Of a DNA stretch of 64,000 nt, positions 1 to 9,257 are shown one piece after another. The notes beneath the pieces were generated by a model. The model did not search any database. It was not told the DNA's origin and saw only the letters and a list, made by a program, of their open reading frames with translations. Made by a program: the position numbers and the translations under genes. The stretch's first letter is position 1; each line of letters starts with the position of its first letter. Source of the DNA: Tubiluchus corallicola (Eukaryota > Priapulida > Priapulimorpha > Priapulimorphida > Tubiluchidae); contig JAQGDQ010002388.1 of the NCBI GenBank assembly GCA_030141605.1, positions 64,001 to 128,000 of the forward strand, in the 5' to 3' direction.

Positions 1-1
1 C

Positions 2-316
2 CGCCGTATGGGTGCAATCAGCAGTCTTCAGGAGGCACAATATAATGTTGATTTTAAGACAGATGACACAGTTAATGTTGATTATGTCTTGATGGCGTCG
101 GCTTTTAAGGGTGTAATGCCTTTATTTGGCGGCTATACTATTTCTTCTTTACAGGATGCTCTTAATAAGGCTTATGAGCATAAGGGATTATCGCTTGTTC
201 ACATTCCTGTTTACTATGGAGAGGAAAGGCTTGGAGGTTTAGGAGCTTTTGGTTCTTGGAATGTTGGAAACTGGTGTTGTGAAGTTCAGAAAGAAAAGCA
301 TGAAATCGGTTTATAA
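2..316 (+). CDS. TPP-dependent enzyme, C-terminal part (IolD/acetolactate-synthase-like)
   Basis: The reading frame is open at the left window edge, so only the last ~104 residues are present. The visible part runs from R-R-M-G-A-I-S-S-L-Q-E to a tail ending K-H-E-I-G-L. In IolD-type thiamine-pyrophosphate enzymes a similar stretch (conserved glycines followed by a Leu-Gln motif) follows the cofactor-binding core, and I infer that family. The catalytic and TPP-binding segments lie outside the window. It is followed after 54 bases by a ribose-type ABC transporter and then a Gfo/Idh dehydrogenase, a setting typical of myo-inositol or related polyol catabolism. Acetolactate synthase or a glyoxylate carboligase-like enzyme are alternatives, so the substrate is not settled. 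Confidence 0.5.
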   Translation, partial: RRMGAISSLQEAQYNVDFKTDDTVNVDYVLMASAFKGVMPLFGGYTISSLQDALNKAYEHKGLSLVHIPVYYGEERLGGLGAFGSWNVGNWCCEVQKEKHEIGL

Positions 317-338
317 CACTGTATAACTAAAAAAACAA

Positions 339-355
339 GCAAGCCATAGGCTTGC
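339..355. other. Intercistronic hairpin
   Basis: A perfect 7-bp inverted repeat (GCAAGCC, 3-base loop ATA, GGCTTGC) lies between the TPP-enzyme gene and the binding-protein gene. On the plus strand no T-run follows, so it is not a classical terminator for the upstream gene. Read on the minus strand it is followed by a T-tract. A stabilising or partial-termination hairpin that raises the binding-protein message relative to its neighbours is a reasonable guess. Confidence 0.45.
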
Positions 356-370
356 GACAGGGAGTCAAGT

Positions 371-1330
371 ATGAAAAAGTATTTATCTATTCTTTTAGTT
401 TTAAGCGTCACTTTTTTAACAACAAGTGAGGCGTTTGCGAAGCGCTATAAAATTGGTCTTTCCATGCAGGGATTTAAAGGGATCTTTACGCAATATATTG
501 TTGCGGGTGCAAAAGAGTTTGCCTCTCAGCATAAAAAGGAAGTTCGTCTTGTTGTTGTGGATGCGGAAGATCGATCTGACAAGCAGGTTGGGCAAGTCGA
601 GAATTTTGTTGCTGCTAGGTATGATGCTATTATTATCAACCCAGTTGACTCTCAAGGTTCCGCTGCAGCGATTGAGGTTGCTAAAAAAGCGAATATTCCT
701 ATTATTACAGTAAATACAACTGTTCGTAATCAAGAGAAAGTCTCCGCCCATGTTGGCTCTAACGATGTTCAGGCTGGCGAGTTGCAGATGCAATTTTTGG
801 TTGATCAGATCAATGAGAAAGGCAATGTTGCTTTTATGCATGGAGCGATGGGTCATTCCGCACAAGTTCAAAGACGCATAGGTTATATGAATATTATTGA
901 TCAATATCCTGACGTTTCTGTTGTTTTTGAACAATCTGCCGATTGGGCGACTGATAAAGCTATGAATATCATGGAGAATTGGTTGCAAACAGGGAAGTCT
1001 ATTTCCGCTGTTGCTAATAATAATGATACAATGGCGTTGGGAGTTTCCAATGCTGTTGAGGGAAGAGGGAAAACAGATAGTATTATTGTCGCCGGCATGG
1101 ACGCGATTCCCGATGTTCTCAGTCGAATCAAGTCGAAAAAAATGAATGCTACACTCTGGCAGGATGGTATCGGCCAGGGATATCATGCGGCTCGTCTTGC
1201 CTATGAGGCTGCCCAAGGGACTATGATTGCTGACTATAATATTCCTTACGAGTTGATCACACAGGATAATATTGATCATTACATTGAAAAGGCAAAAGAG
1301 CGCGATAATTTAAATAAAAAATATAATTAA
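371..1330 (+). CDS. Ribose-type sugar ABC transporter, periplasmic substrate-binding protein
   Basis: This 319-residue protein belongs to the periplasmic binding protein family of RbsB and the inositol-binding protein IbpA. Residues 1-23 form a Sec signal peptide with a hydrophobic core ending at an A-F-A type cleavage site. The mature part starts with the family's K-I-G-L-S strand and shows the I-I-I-N-P-V-D segment near residue 85 and the V-A-N-N-N-D-T-M-A-L-G segment near 215, both typical of the two-lobed sugar-binding fold. GGGAG lies 6 bases before the ATG. The ATPase and permease follow on the same strand. A pentose, inositol or related polyol is the likely ligand; the exact one cannot be read from sequence. 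Confidence 0.9.
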   Translation: MKKYLSILLVLSVTFLTTSEAFAKRYKIGLSMQGFKGIFTQYIVAGAKEFASQHKKEVRLVVVDAEDRSDKQVGQVENFVAARYDAIIINPVDSQGSAAAIEVAKKANIPIITVNTTVRNQEKVSAHVGSNDVQAGELQMQFLVDQINEKGNVAFMHGAMGHSAQVQRRIGYMNIIDQYPDVSVVFEQSADWATDKAMNIMENWLQTGKSISAVANNNDTMALGVSNAVEGRGKTDSIIVAGMDAIPDVLSRIKSKKMNATLWQDGIGQGYHAARLAYEAAQGTMIADYNIPYELITQDNIDHYIEKAKERDNLNKKYN

Positions 1331-1394
1331 GCGTTACAGTATTTTTGCCCTTTTGAGGGAAGTTGCTCATCTAAGATAACAGCAGAGAGGTTCT

Positions 1395-2888
1395 ATGTCT
1401 GATTTTTATGTAGAGATGCATGCTATTAAAAAAAGCTTTGGAGGAGTTCATGCTTTAAAGGGGGTCGATTTAAAGGTTGCCAAGGGAAGTATTCACGCTC
1501 TTATGGGAGAGAATGGCGCTGGAAAGTCAACATTGATGAAAATTTTAACAGGGAATTATACCGCTGACAGCGGAGAGATTTTCATTGATGGCCATCCTAT
1601 TCGTTTTAAGAAGGTAGCGGATTCTATCAAGCATGGTATATCGATGATTTACCAGGAGTTGAACTTAATTCCTCATATGAGTATTGCGGAGAATATCTAC
1701 ATTGGCAGGGAGCGTCAGAAGCTTGATTTTATTAATTTTCAGCATATGCGTGAAAAAACACAGGAGCTTTTGGATTACCTGAATATTTCCTTATCGCCTG
1801 ATACGCTTGTTCGGGATTTAAATGTTGCAAAGATGCAATTGATTGAGATTGCCAAGGCGATTTCTTTTCAATCGCGTGTTATTATCATGGATGAGCCTAC
1901 TTCCGCTCTTACGGATACAGAGATTCAGTCTTTATTCAAGACGGTTGACAAGCTCAGGAATGATGGTACAACGATTATTTATATTTCCCATAAGTTGGAT
2001 GAAGTATATCATTTATGTGATTCCTGCACGGTTATGCGAGATGGGGAGTTTATCGGCTCTGCCTCTCTTGCTGATCTTCCTATGCCTAAGCTGATAGAGA
2101 TGATGGTCGGCAGGAAGATTGAGGATGTATTTCCTCCGAGGCGCCATCTTCCTCAGCAAAAAGAGGTTGTTTTAAAGGTAGAGAATCTTTCACGCCCTGG
2201 CGAGTTTGAGAATATTTCGTTTGAGCTGCATAAAGGGGAGGTTTTAGGGTTTGCAGGTTTGGTCGGCTCTGGTCGAACGGAAATTGTCGAGACGATTTCG
2301 CAGATTCGGAGGGCCAATACCGGTCGGATTTACAAGGATGGCGCTCCTCTTTCTATTCGCTCTCCAGAAGGTGCGATTAAAAACGGCATTTGCCTCGCGC
2401 CGGAAGATAGAAAGCTTTCTGGTTTAGTTTTAAATATCCCTATTCGAGACAATATCATGATTACTATGATAGAGAAATGTTTAAAAAAGGGATTTTTAAG
2501 CCGTTATTTAGTCAATAAAGAAATCAACAGCTCTATGGAGGAATTTCATGTGAAGGCGCCTGACATGAATGCGGCAGTTAAAACGCTCAGCGGAGGCAAT
2601 CAGCAGAAAGTTCTTTTAGCGAAGACTCTTTTTTCCGATCCTGAGATTTTGATTCTTGATGAGCCCACACGGGGGATTGACATCAAGACAAAGAGTGAGA
2701 TTTATCATATGATTTCCGATCTTTCAGAAGCTGGGCAGTCTATTATCATGGTTTCCTCTGAGCTTCCCGAGATTTTAGGGTTATGTGACAGGATTATTGT
2801 TATGCATGAGGGTCGAATTACGGGCACGTTGGATTATCAGGATGCAACTCAGGAGTCTGTTATGGCTTATGCGATGGATGTTGCTTAA
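1395..2888 (+). CDS. Ribose-type sugar ABC transporter, double ATPase subunit (RbsA/MglA family)
   Basis: This is a 497-residue fusion of two nucleotide-binding domains, the standard length for RbsA/MglA/XylG. The first domain has Walker A G-E-N-G-A-G-K-S-T (residues 38-46) and a Walker B ending I-I-M-D-E-P-T-S-A-L. The second has the degenerate Walker A (G-L-V-G-S-G-R-T-E) seen in this family, with an intact L-S-G-G-N-Q-Q-K signature and I-L-D-E-P-T-R-G-I-D. It energises the permease encoded 42 bases downstream. The ribosome site AGAGAGG lies 5 bases before the ATG. It forms an operon with the binding protein and permease. Confidence 0.95.
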   Translation: MSDFYVEMHAIKKSFGGVHALKGVDLKVAKGSIHALMGENGAGKSTLMKILTGNYTADSGEIFIDGHPIRFKKVADSIKHGISMIYQELNLIPHMSIAENIYIGRERQKLDFINFQHMREKTQELLDYLNISLSPDTLVRDLNVAKMQLIEIAKAISFQSRVIIMDEPTSALTDTEIQSLFKTVDKLRNDGTTIIYISHKLDEVYHLCDSCTVMRDGEFIGSASLADLPMPKLIEMMVGRKIEDVFPPRRHLPQQKEVVLKVENLSRPGEFENISFELHKGEVLGFAGLVGSGRTEIVETISQIRRANTGRIYKDGAPLSIRSPEGAIKNGICLAPEDRKLSGLVLNIPIRDNIMITMIEKCLKKGFLSRYLVNKEINSSMEEFHVKAPDMNAAVKTLSGGNQQKVLLAKTLFSDPEILILDEPTRGIDIKTKSEIYHMISDLSEAGQSIIMVSSELPEILGLCDRIIVMHEGRITGTLDYQDATQESVMAYAMDVA

Positions 2889-2930
2889 TATGTGGCTTAA
2901 TAATTAACAGAATAATAGGGAGAAGACACA

Positions 2931-3869
2931 GTGACAGGGGCACGACTTAAAAATTTTATTTTTTACAATGCTATTTTAGTTGCTTTTATTGCAATTTGCA
3001 TTGTTTTTACATTATCGACGGAATTTTTCTTAACACAGCATAATTTGATCAACATTCTTCGGCAGGTTTCTTTTATTGGGATTGTTGCGCTTGGGATGAC
3101 TCTTGTTATTATCAGTGGTGGTATTGATTTATCTGTTGGGTCTCTTTTGGCGTTAACGGGTGTTATTGTTGCGACATTGCTTCACGTTGAGGGAATGCCT
3201 ATTCTTGTTGCGATCGCTATTACGGTTGTTGCGGGAGCACTTATGGGCATGGTTAGCGGAGTGATTATCGCGTATGGGGATATTCCTCCTTTTATTGTGA
3301 CGTTAGGAATGATGACTATTGCGCGTGGTCTTGCTTTAATTATCAGCCATGGTGTTCCGGTCGGAGAGCTTCCGGAGTCTTTTGTTACTCTTGGTCGCGG
3401 GACATTTTTAGGAATTCCTCTTCCTGTGATTTTTTTCATTCTTTTGGCGATTATGATGGATATTCTTTTGAAGAGGACGCGCACAGGTCGTTATGCTTAT
3501 GCGATTGGCGGAGGCGAAAAGGCGGCTTATGCTTCGGGCATTAATGTTAAAAAGTACAAAATTTTCTTTTATATGATTTTAGGTGCTTTATCGGCATTTT
3601 CGGGAACACTTCTTGCTTCTAGGGTTCAATCGGGGCAGCCGGGCATCGCCATTGGTTATGAGTTGGATGCTATTGCGGCTTGTATTATTGGTGGTGTTAG
3701 TTTTAATGGTGGTATAGGAAAAGTTTGGGGAACTGTTTTTGGTGTTTTGATTATTGGAACGATTAACAACGGTTTAGATCTTATGAATGTTCAAAGCTAT
3801 TATCAGCAACTTATCAAGGGAACGATTATTATTGCGGCTGTTTTTGTTGATAGGAAGCGGCAAGTTTAG
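2931..3869 (+). CDS. Ribose-type sugar ABC transporter, permease (RbsC family)
   Basis: This 312-residue, strongly hydrophobic protein shows about 8-10 membrane segments and the BPD_transp_2 hallmarks: G-M-T-L-V-I-I-S-G-G-I-D-L-S-V-G-S near residue 60 and the late A-A-C-I-I-G-G-V-S-F-N-G-G-I-G segment. It forms the inner-membrane channel for the binding protein and ATPase encoded just upstream. The start codon is GTG, chosen because the frame begins there after an AGGGAGA ribosome site and the N-terminus aligns with the family length. Confidence 0.94.
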   Translation: MTGARLKNFIFYNAILVAFIAICIVFTLSTEFFLTQHNLINILRQVSFIGIVALGMTLVIISGGIDLSVGSLLALTGVIVATLLHVEGMPILVAIAITVVAGALMGMVSGVIIAYGDIPPFIVTLGMMTIARGLALIISHGVPVGELPESFVTLGRGTFLGIPLPVIFFILLAIMMDILLKRTRTGRYAYAIGGGEKAAYASGINVKKYKIFFYMILGALSAFSGTLLASRVQSGQPGIAIGYELDAIAACIIGGVSFNGGIGKVWGTVFGVLIIGTINNGLDLMNVQSYYQQLIKGTIIIAAVFVDRKRQV

Positions 3870-3908
3870 TGTGTCTCTTATTTTAAGCGGAAAGGAAATT
3901 ATAAAATT

Positions 3909-5024
3909 ATGAAAACTGGTCGATTACAAGTTGGTTTTATTGGCCTTGGAAGAATATCTGATCTTCATATTTTAGGCTATCAGGATAGTAATGAGGCGGA
4001 TATTTGTGCGGTATGTGATCCAAATACCGAGACGCTACATTCAAAAGCGAATCAATGGTGCGTTCAAAACCGTTACCAGCATTATCAGGATCTTCTTTTG
4101 GATGATACGATTGATGCTGTTGAGATTTTGACCCCTCAATTTCTTCATGAGGAGATGGTAATCGCCGCGGCAAAGGCTGGCAAACATATTTCCTGCCAGA
4201 AGCCTTTATCGATTGATTACGATTCGGCTGAGCGTATGGTTTCCTGTTGCCGTGAACATGATGTTATTTTAAAGCTTAGTGAGAATTATCTTTATTATCC
4301 ACCGGTTGTTTTGGCGAAAAAAATGATAGATGATGGCTTGATTGGCACGGTAACAAATATCCGTATTAAAATGGTCGCGGGGAGCAATGGTGGCTGGCCT
4401 GTTCCAGAATCCGCTTGGAAATGGCGCGCCAAGGAGGCTCAGGCAGGGCGAGGTACACAAACCTTTGATCATGGCCATCATCTTTGGGCGGTAGCGTGGT
4501 TTTTACTAGGAAGGATAGAGAAAGTAAAGTCATGGATCGATATTGACGAGGAGGGTATTGATTCTCCTGCTTCTATTATGTGGAAGCATGTTGATGCTCA
4601 TAAGTATGGTCAATGTGAGTATGTATACGCGAAAGATCTTCATATTCCTTCGGATTACTATTCCAATGATGAGTGGTTTGAGATCAGTGGCTCTGCTGGT
4701 ATTATAAAAATCAATCGCTGTAATGGTCGTATGATAGACAGCCCGCCTGTTTCTGTTTTTACGAACAGTGGCTGGAAAGACTATGATGTTCCTTCAGATT
4801 GGAAATGGGGATTTTATCATTCGACAAAAAACTTCATTCGGGGTCTTCATGGGAAAGAGCCTATTTTTCCCAATGCGCTAGAGGCGCTGGAGCTTCTTGA
4901 TATTGATCTAGCGATTTCCCAATCGGCAAAAGCTGATAAAACCGTCATGTGTCGTTATGTTCAAGATATTCCTGCAGCACGGCAGCAGCAGAATCTACCT
5001 CCTTCTTTCAGCCGTGTCTCCTGA
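3909..5024 (+). CDS. Gfo/Idh/MocA family NAD(P)-dependent sugar or polyol dehydrogenase
   Basis: This is a 371-residue oxidoreductase. Residues 8-14 carry the Rossmann motif G-F-I-G-L-G-R, followed by D-P at the end of the second strand. The family's E-K-P motif appears here as C-Q-K-P-L, keeping the Lys but replacing the Glu with Gln. The C-terminal half is the GFO_IDH_MocA_C beta-sheet domain, with T-F-D-H-G-H-H near 180 as the likely catalytic His segment. It is last in the transporter operon and probably oxidises the imported sugar or inositol-like polyol in the cytoplasm. A strong terminator follows at 5074. Confidence 0.88.
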   Translation: MKTGRLQVGFIGLGRISDLHILGYQDSNEADICAVCDPNTETLHSKANQWCVQNRYQHYQDLLLDDTIDAVEILTPQFLHEEMVIAAAKAGKHISCQKPLSIDYDSAERMVSCCREHDVILKLSENYLYYPPVVLAKKMIDDGLIGTVTNIRIKMVAGSNGGWPVPESAWKWRAKEAQAGRGTQTFDHGHHLWAVAWFLLGRIEKVKSWIDIDEEGIDSPASIMWKHVDAHKYGQCEYVYAKDLHIPSDYYSNDEWFEISGSAGIIKINRCNGRMIDSPPVSVFTNSGWKDYDVPSDWKWGFYHSTKNFIRGLHGKEPIFPNALEALELLDIDLAISQSAKADKTVMCRYVQDIPAARQQQNLPPSFSRVS

Positions 5025-5073
5025 TTATTCTGTACGAGGGGATATTTTTTACGGTATAGGAGGATTAAAGTAG

Positions 5074-5110
5074 GAGAAGAGTATGAACATTCATACTCTT
5101 CTCTATTTTT
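5074..5110 (+). terminator. Rho-independent terminator closing the first sugar operon
   Basis: A perfect 13-bp stem (GAGAAGAGTATGA / TCATACTCTTCTC) with a 4-base loop is followed by TATTTTT. It sits 50 bases after the stop of the Gfo/Idh gene and before the convergent GH2 gene. The left flank has no A-run, so it acts mainly in the plus direction. Confidence 0.9.
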
Positions 5111-5200
5111 ATGCTTACTTAAACGAGCGTTAAGTATCGGCCGTAGAAACTGTTCGCTCCCCTGCCCTATTTCCTAGCCTTATGTATTTTTTCTGATCTC

Positions 5201-6985
5201 TCAGGAATTATTTTGCGGAAAAGATTGTTTATAGAAGTTTGCTAAGGTATGGAAAGCTTTTTTCTTTGTTTTTTTATCCGCGGCGATAAGCCCTTTTCTG
5301 TTATATCCATTTTGGGCAACATTTTGCCGTCTTTCTGCTCTGAAATCATACAATATCCAGGGTGTTACGCCGCATAGCGCGGGAACAGAGGGCAATATTT
5401 TCGCTTGGTTTTCATAAACATCCACTTGCATTTCCTCACTAAACCAGCTATTTTTTGGTGCGTTTGGTCCTATGAGAGCGGAAGCGCCCAGCTCTGAGAT
5501 CACGACAGGTTTATCAGGAGCGGAATTTTCGCAAATTTGAATCAGGTCTGTATATTGTGGAATATACCAACCATAATACTCATTAATACCGATCACGTCG
5601 AGATATTCCGAGAGGCGATCTTTAATCCGTAGATTTTCAAAGTCAATCAAACAAGCCGCTGTCACGAGACGTGTTTTATCCAGCTGTTTTGCTTGTTCCA
5701 CAAGTGTTTTCATAAAATGCAGTCTGATATCTGTATCGGCGTTTTCATTACCAACGCTCCAGAAAATAACGCTAGCTCTATTGCGATCTCTTAGGATCAT
5801 TTCACTCAGTTGGTTACAGGCGTTATCCAGTGTTTGTTCATTAGAGAAGTCAATTGCCCAATAGACAGGAATTTCATTCCATAGAAGCATACCGATAGAA
5901 TCGGCGATTGCCATGGCTCGTTCGTCATGGGGATAGTGCGCGAGTCTTACAAAGTTGCATCCGAGTTCTTTTGCATGCTGAAAGCGGCGATAAATATCAT
6001 TTTCATTGGTGACTCTTCCCATTTCTTCATCATCTTCATGGACGGAGATTCCTTTCAGGAAAATAGGCTCTCCATTGAGAAAGAGGTTTGTTCCTTTTGC
6101 GGTGATTTCTCGAAACCCTATTGACTCGCTGATGCAATCTTCTTTAATAGAGAGGGTAACGTCATAAAGTTTTGGAGCGTGAGGGGACCATAGATTAATA
6201 TCGGCTTTAAGCTCCACTTTCCCTTTGCCTTCTATAATGGGAATTTCCATATCAATAGAGAGTTCAGGTATAGAGATGTGCCCTTGTGTTGTAGTGGGTT
6301 GATTCAAGAGGATCTCTGCGGAGATTTTTTTCAAGCCCGTATGAGGAATCAGGGAGACAAAAGCGTCTTTAATATAGACTTCTGGCAAAGAAAAAACACA
6401 GACCGAGCGATGAATTCCGCCATAGTTGAACCAGTCCGTATGGCGCATGGGCACATCTTCCCGTCGTCGATGGTTTCGGACGCAAAACTGAATAGTATTT
6501 TCCCCTTCTGTCAAGTAGGAAGCAATGTCAACGTAAAAGGGTGTAGAAGCACCCTGGTGAAATCCGACGCATTGCCCGTTGATAAAGACAAATGCTTCAT
6601 TAGCGGCTGCGCCTATGCGGAGCATTACATATTTTCCTTTGGGCAGTTCTTGTCGGTTAAATCGTTTACTGTACCATGCTGCTCCTTCGAAATAGTACCA
6701 TTGTGGCTTAGCTGTATTCCAGCATCCCGGGATAGGAAATGTCTCTCCCATAAAAGGGTCGTAATCTCTTGGGACATCCCATTTTTCCATGGGAAGCTGC
6801 TGATAGCTGTACCATTTCTGCCGTAGCCCTTCTTCATGGAGATCCAAAGTAAAGTACCATTCTCCATCCAAAGAGGTTGTTTTTCGATCGGCCATGATCA
6901 CATGGTTTTCTGCGGTTATTTTTTTTTTCATATAAGGTTTGTCAAAATCTTCATCATGAAGGTGAAAATAGGTATCCTCTGCCAT
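5201..6985 (-). CDS. GH2 family glycoside hydrolase, probable beta-glucuronidase
   Basis: This 594-residue protein has the three-part GH2 layout: sugar-binding jelly roll (about 35-200), immunoglobulin-like domain (200-295) and TIM barrel (295-590). The predicted acid/base is Glu414 in W-S-V-G-N-E, and the nucleophile is Glu498 in V-I-S-E-L-G. An N-x-K motif at residues 562-564 matches the carboxylate-recognition motif that marks beta-glucuronidases within GH2, so glucuronide or galacturonide cleavage is favoured over beta-galactosidase. There is no signal peptide, hence cytoplasmic action on imported glycosides. It is the last gene of the seven-gene operon, 57 bases after the Gfo/Idh gene. 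GAGGAAAA precedes the ATG. Confidence 0.8.
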   Translation of the reverse strand: MAEDTYFHLHDEDFDKPYMKKKITAENHVIMADRKTTSLDGEWYFTLDLHEEGLRQKWYSYQQLPMEKWDVPRDYDPFMGETFPIPGCWNTAKPQWYYFEGAAWYSKRFNRQELPKGKYVMLRIGAAANEAFVFINGQCVGFHQGASTPFYVDIASYLTEGENTIQFCVRNHRRREDVPMRHTDWFNYGGIHRSVCVFSLPEVYIKDAFVSLIPHTGLKKISAEILLNQPTTTQGHISIPELSIDMEIPIIEGKGKVELKADINLWSPHAPKLYDVTLSIKEDCISESIGFREITAKGTNLFLNGEPIFLKGISVHEDDEEMGRVTNENDIYRRFQHAKELGCNFVRLAHYPHDERAMAIADSIGMLLWNEIPVYWAIDFSNEQTLDNACNQLSEMILRDRNRASVIFWSVGNENADTDIRLHFMKTLVEQAKQLDKTRLVTAACLIDFENLRIKDRLSEYLDVIGINEYYGWYIPQYTDLIQICENSAPDKPVVISELGASALIGPNAPKNSWFSEEMQVDVYENQAKILPSVPALCGVTPWILYDFRAERRQNVAQNGYNRKGLIAADKKTKKKAFHTLANFYKQSFPQNNS

Positions 6986-7042
6986 TTTTCCTCACTCTAT
7001 TCTTTTCGCGTTTATTTTCCGGTTCCAAGCTATTTCTTATAG

Positions 7043-8023
7043 TTATTGAGTATCGTATAGAAATGTTTTTGGGTCAATGGCGAGATCTGTTATTTTTAAA
7101 ATATCGAGTGTTTTTGATAGAGGAAAGAGCGGGCTTTCTATTTTCCCTTCTTTCAGGCAGCGTACTACTTCCTGTACTTCGTGAATATATCCATTGGCCA
7201 TAAATGGCAGATGGATTTCTTTCAATTCTTTTGTATTTTCCTGAAAAACTGTGATTGTCTGAGCGGCATGAAAGGGATCATGTATTTTTACATATCCTTT
7301 TTCCCCAGCGATAACAGCATTATTAGGCATCGGGTGAACAATACTATAAGAGAGCGAGGAAGAGGCGCCTGATTCATGTGTAAGCAACAAAGAGCCTGAT
7401 TCATCGATATTATTTTTCCATGAGACATGGGAACGCACCTTTTGTACGGGCCCTAGAAACTCTAATGCGAAAGCAATATTATAAACAGCCAAGTCCAGCA
7501 TCCCTCCTCCACCGAGAGATCGCTCAAAAATACGCTTTGCCCAAGAGAAATGGGGAGGTATTTTTTTGCAGAAATCCGCTCTCATAGATTTGACAGTTCC
7601 GATAGTGCCTTGTTTTACAATTTCTTTTGCTTTAATAACAGCAGGTAAAAATTGGGACCAGTGCGCTTCCATAACAAAGATATTTTTTTCCTGTGCGCGC
7701 TTAATAATTTCCTCTGCTTGTTTTGCGTTCATTGTAAAAGCTTTTTCGCACAAGATGGCTTTTCCATACTGAAGACACAGCAGCATATTTTCATAGTGAA
7801 ACATGTGAGGCGTTGCGATATAGACGACATCTACGCAAGGGTCTGCTAGCATCTCTTCATAAGAGGCGTATGCTTTTTCGACACCGTATTCTTGCGCAAA
7901 GAGAGTTGCTGTTTCTTCTGTTCTTGAGGCGACCGCATAAAGAGACGATTCCTGAGAGTTTTTCAAATCAGCTGCCATAATCTTGGCGATTTGCCCAGTA
8001 CCTAAAATTCCCCATCGTATCAT
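7043..8023 (-). CDS. Gfo/Idh/MocA family oxidoreductase (second copy)
   Basis: This 326-residue dehydrogenase starts with the Rossmann motif G-I-L-G-T-G-Q-I-A (residues 5-13) and carries C-E-K-A-F near residue 95, the family's E-K-P site with Ala in place of Pro. The shorter C-terminal domain resembles the dihydrodiol/glucoside 3-dehydrogenase branch rather than the copy at 3909. By position it parallels YcjS of the E. coli ycj locus, a D-glucoside 3-dehydrogenase. GGGAGAAAATA precedes the ATG. The substrate is inferred from neighbours only. Confidence 0.85.
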   Translation of the reverse strand: MIRWGILGTGQIAKIMAADLKNSQESSLYAVASRTEETATLFAQEYGVEKAYASYEEMLADPCVDVVYIATPHMFHYENMLLCLQYGKAILCEKAFTMNAKQAEEIIKRAQEKNIFVMEAHWSQFLPAVIKAKEIVKQGTIGTVKSMRADFCKKIPPHFSWAKRIFERSLGGGGMLDLAVYNIAFALEFLGPVQKVRSHVSWKNNIDESGSLLLTHESGASSSLSYSIVHPMPNNAVIAGEKGYVKIHDPFHAAQTITVFQENTKELKEIHLPFMANGYIHEVQEVVRCLKEGKIESPLFPLSKTLDILKITDLAIDPKTFLYDTQ

Positions 8024-8136
8024 TATTTTCTCCCTCTAATCTATATGATATTTTCTATGATTTCGACTACTCACAGAGTGTGGTTTTTTCATTTGATTCA
8101 ACTATTCTTTACCTGCCATCGGCAGGGCAACAATGG

Positions 8137-9246
8137 TTACAGCTGGTTGATATTTTTCTCTGTGGTAATATCGAATATGTGAATTTGTTCTCTATCAATA
8201 TAAATATCGCCTTTACTTCCTTCTTGGAAATGGCTTCGTAAATCGAGGCGCGCGACGATTTTATCATTACCGATTTTAAAGTTAATATCTTTTTCAAAAC
8301 CGAGAGATTCCACCACGTCAATTTCAATATTTTTGATCACGGAGTCTTCCGGAGCTATCGGCATATGGAGAGGATCTTGCATAAAATTTGGCCGTATACC
8401 AATTTTAACTTCTTTTTTTTCTTGTGCACCTAGGTAGCGTTTGGCATTTTCTTTATGTGTGTCTGCCAGAGGCAAAGCATATCCCCAGAAATCAATATAG
8501 TCTTTGTAAAGATCAGCCTTTAGGATATTCATGGAAGGAGCACCGATAAATGTTGCGGTAAACAGGTTATGGGGGTTAAGATAGATTTCCATGGGTGGGC
8601 CGATTTGTTCGATATAGCCGTCTTTCATGACAATGACTTTATCCGCCAGTGTCATGGCTTCCACCTGATCGTGTGTGACATAAAGGCTGGTTGTTTTTAT
8701 TTTTTGATGTAGGCGTCGAATTTCCGTCCGCATTTCGTGTCGTAATTTCGCGTCTAGATTTGAGAGAGGTTCATCGAACAAAAAGACATCCGCGTCTCGA
8801 ACAATTGCACGCCCCATAGCCACTCTTTGGCGTTGTCCTCCGGATAGCGCGGAAGGTTTTCTATCCAGGTAGCTTTCTAACTGCAGGACTTCCGAAGCGT
8901 ATCGTAATCGTTTGTCGATTTCTTCTTTAGGAAGTTTTTGTTTGAGAAGCCCGAAGATAATATTGTCTTTGACTGTTTTATGAGGATAGAGAGCATAATT
9001 TTGGAAGACCATTGCGATATTGCGATTTTGGGGCATAATATCGTTTACAATCCGATCTCCGATAGTGATATTGCCTTCTGTAACGCTTTCCAGCCCAGCT
9101 ACCATGCGTAAGGTCGTGCTTTTTCCGCATCCGGAAGGGCCGACTAAAACAACGAATTCCCCATCTTGGATATGGGCGGAGATTCCGAAGACAACCTTTA
9201 TTTTTCCATATGATTTAAAAAGATTATTTAAAATAACTTGAGCCAT
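8137..9246 (-). CDS. Carbohydrate ABC transporter ATPase (MalK/UgpC/MsmK family)
   Basis: This 369-residue protein has a nucleotide-binding domain with Walker [10 protein letters not shown] near residue 37, Q-loop at F-Q-N-Y-A-L-Y-P-H, signature L-S-G-G-Q-R-Q-R and Walker [14 protein letters not shown]-terminal TOBE/OB-fold regulatory region follows (240-369), as in MalK. It drives the two permeases encoded upstream in the same operon. AGGAGA lies 8 bases before the ATG. The 113 bases between it and the next gene are the longest internal gap in the operon. Confidence 0.95.
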   Translation of the reverse strand: MAQVILNNLFKSYGKIKVVFGISAHIQDGEFVVLVGPSGCGKSTTLRMVAGLESVTEGNITIGDRIVNDIMPQNRNIAMVFQNYALYPHKTVKDNIIFGLLKQKLPKEEIDKRLRYASEVLQLESYLDRKPSALSGGQRQRVAMGRAIVRDADVFLFDEPLSNLDAKLRHEMRTEIRRLHQKIKTTSLYVTHDQVEAMTLADKVIVMKDGYIEQIGPPMEIYLNPHNLFTATFIGAPSMNILKADLYKDYIDFWGYALPLADTHKENAKRYLGAQEKKEVKIGIRPNFMQDPLHMPIAPEDSVIKNIEIDVVESLGFEKDINFKIGNDKIVARLDLRSHFQEGSKGDIYIDREQIHIFDITTEKNINQL

Positions 9247-9257
9247 AAAAAGGTCTC

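Noticed and set aside
416-1279. 287-codon open frame antisense to the sugar-binding protein gene
   Set aside because: It mirrors the codon pattern of the real gene, has no domain or ribosome site, and the plus-strand frame has a clear signal peptide and family motifs.
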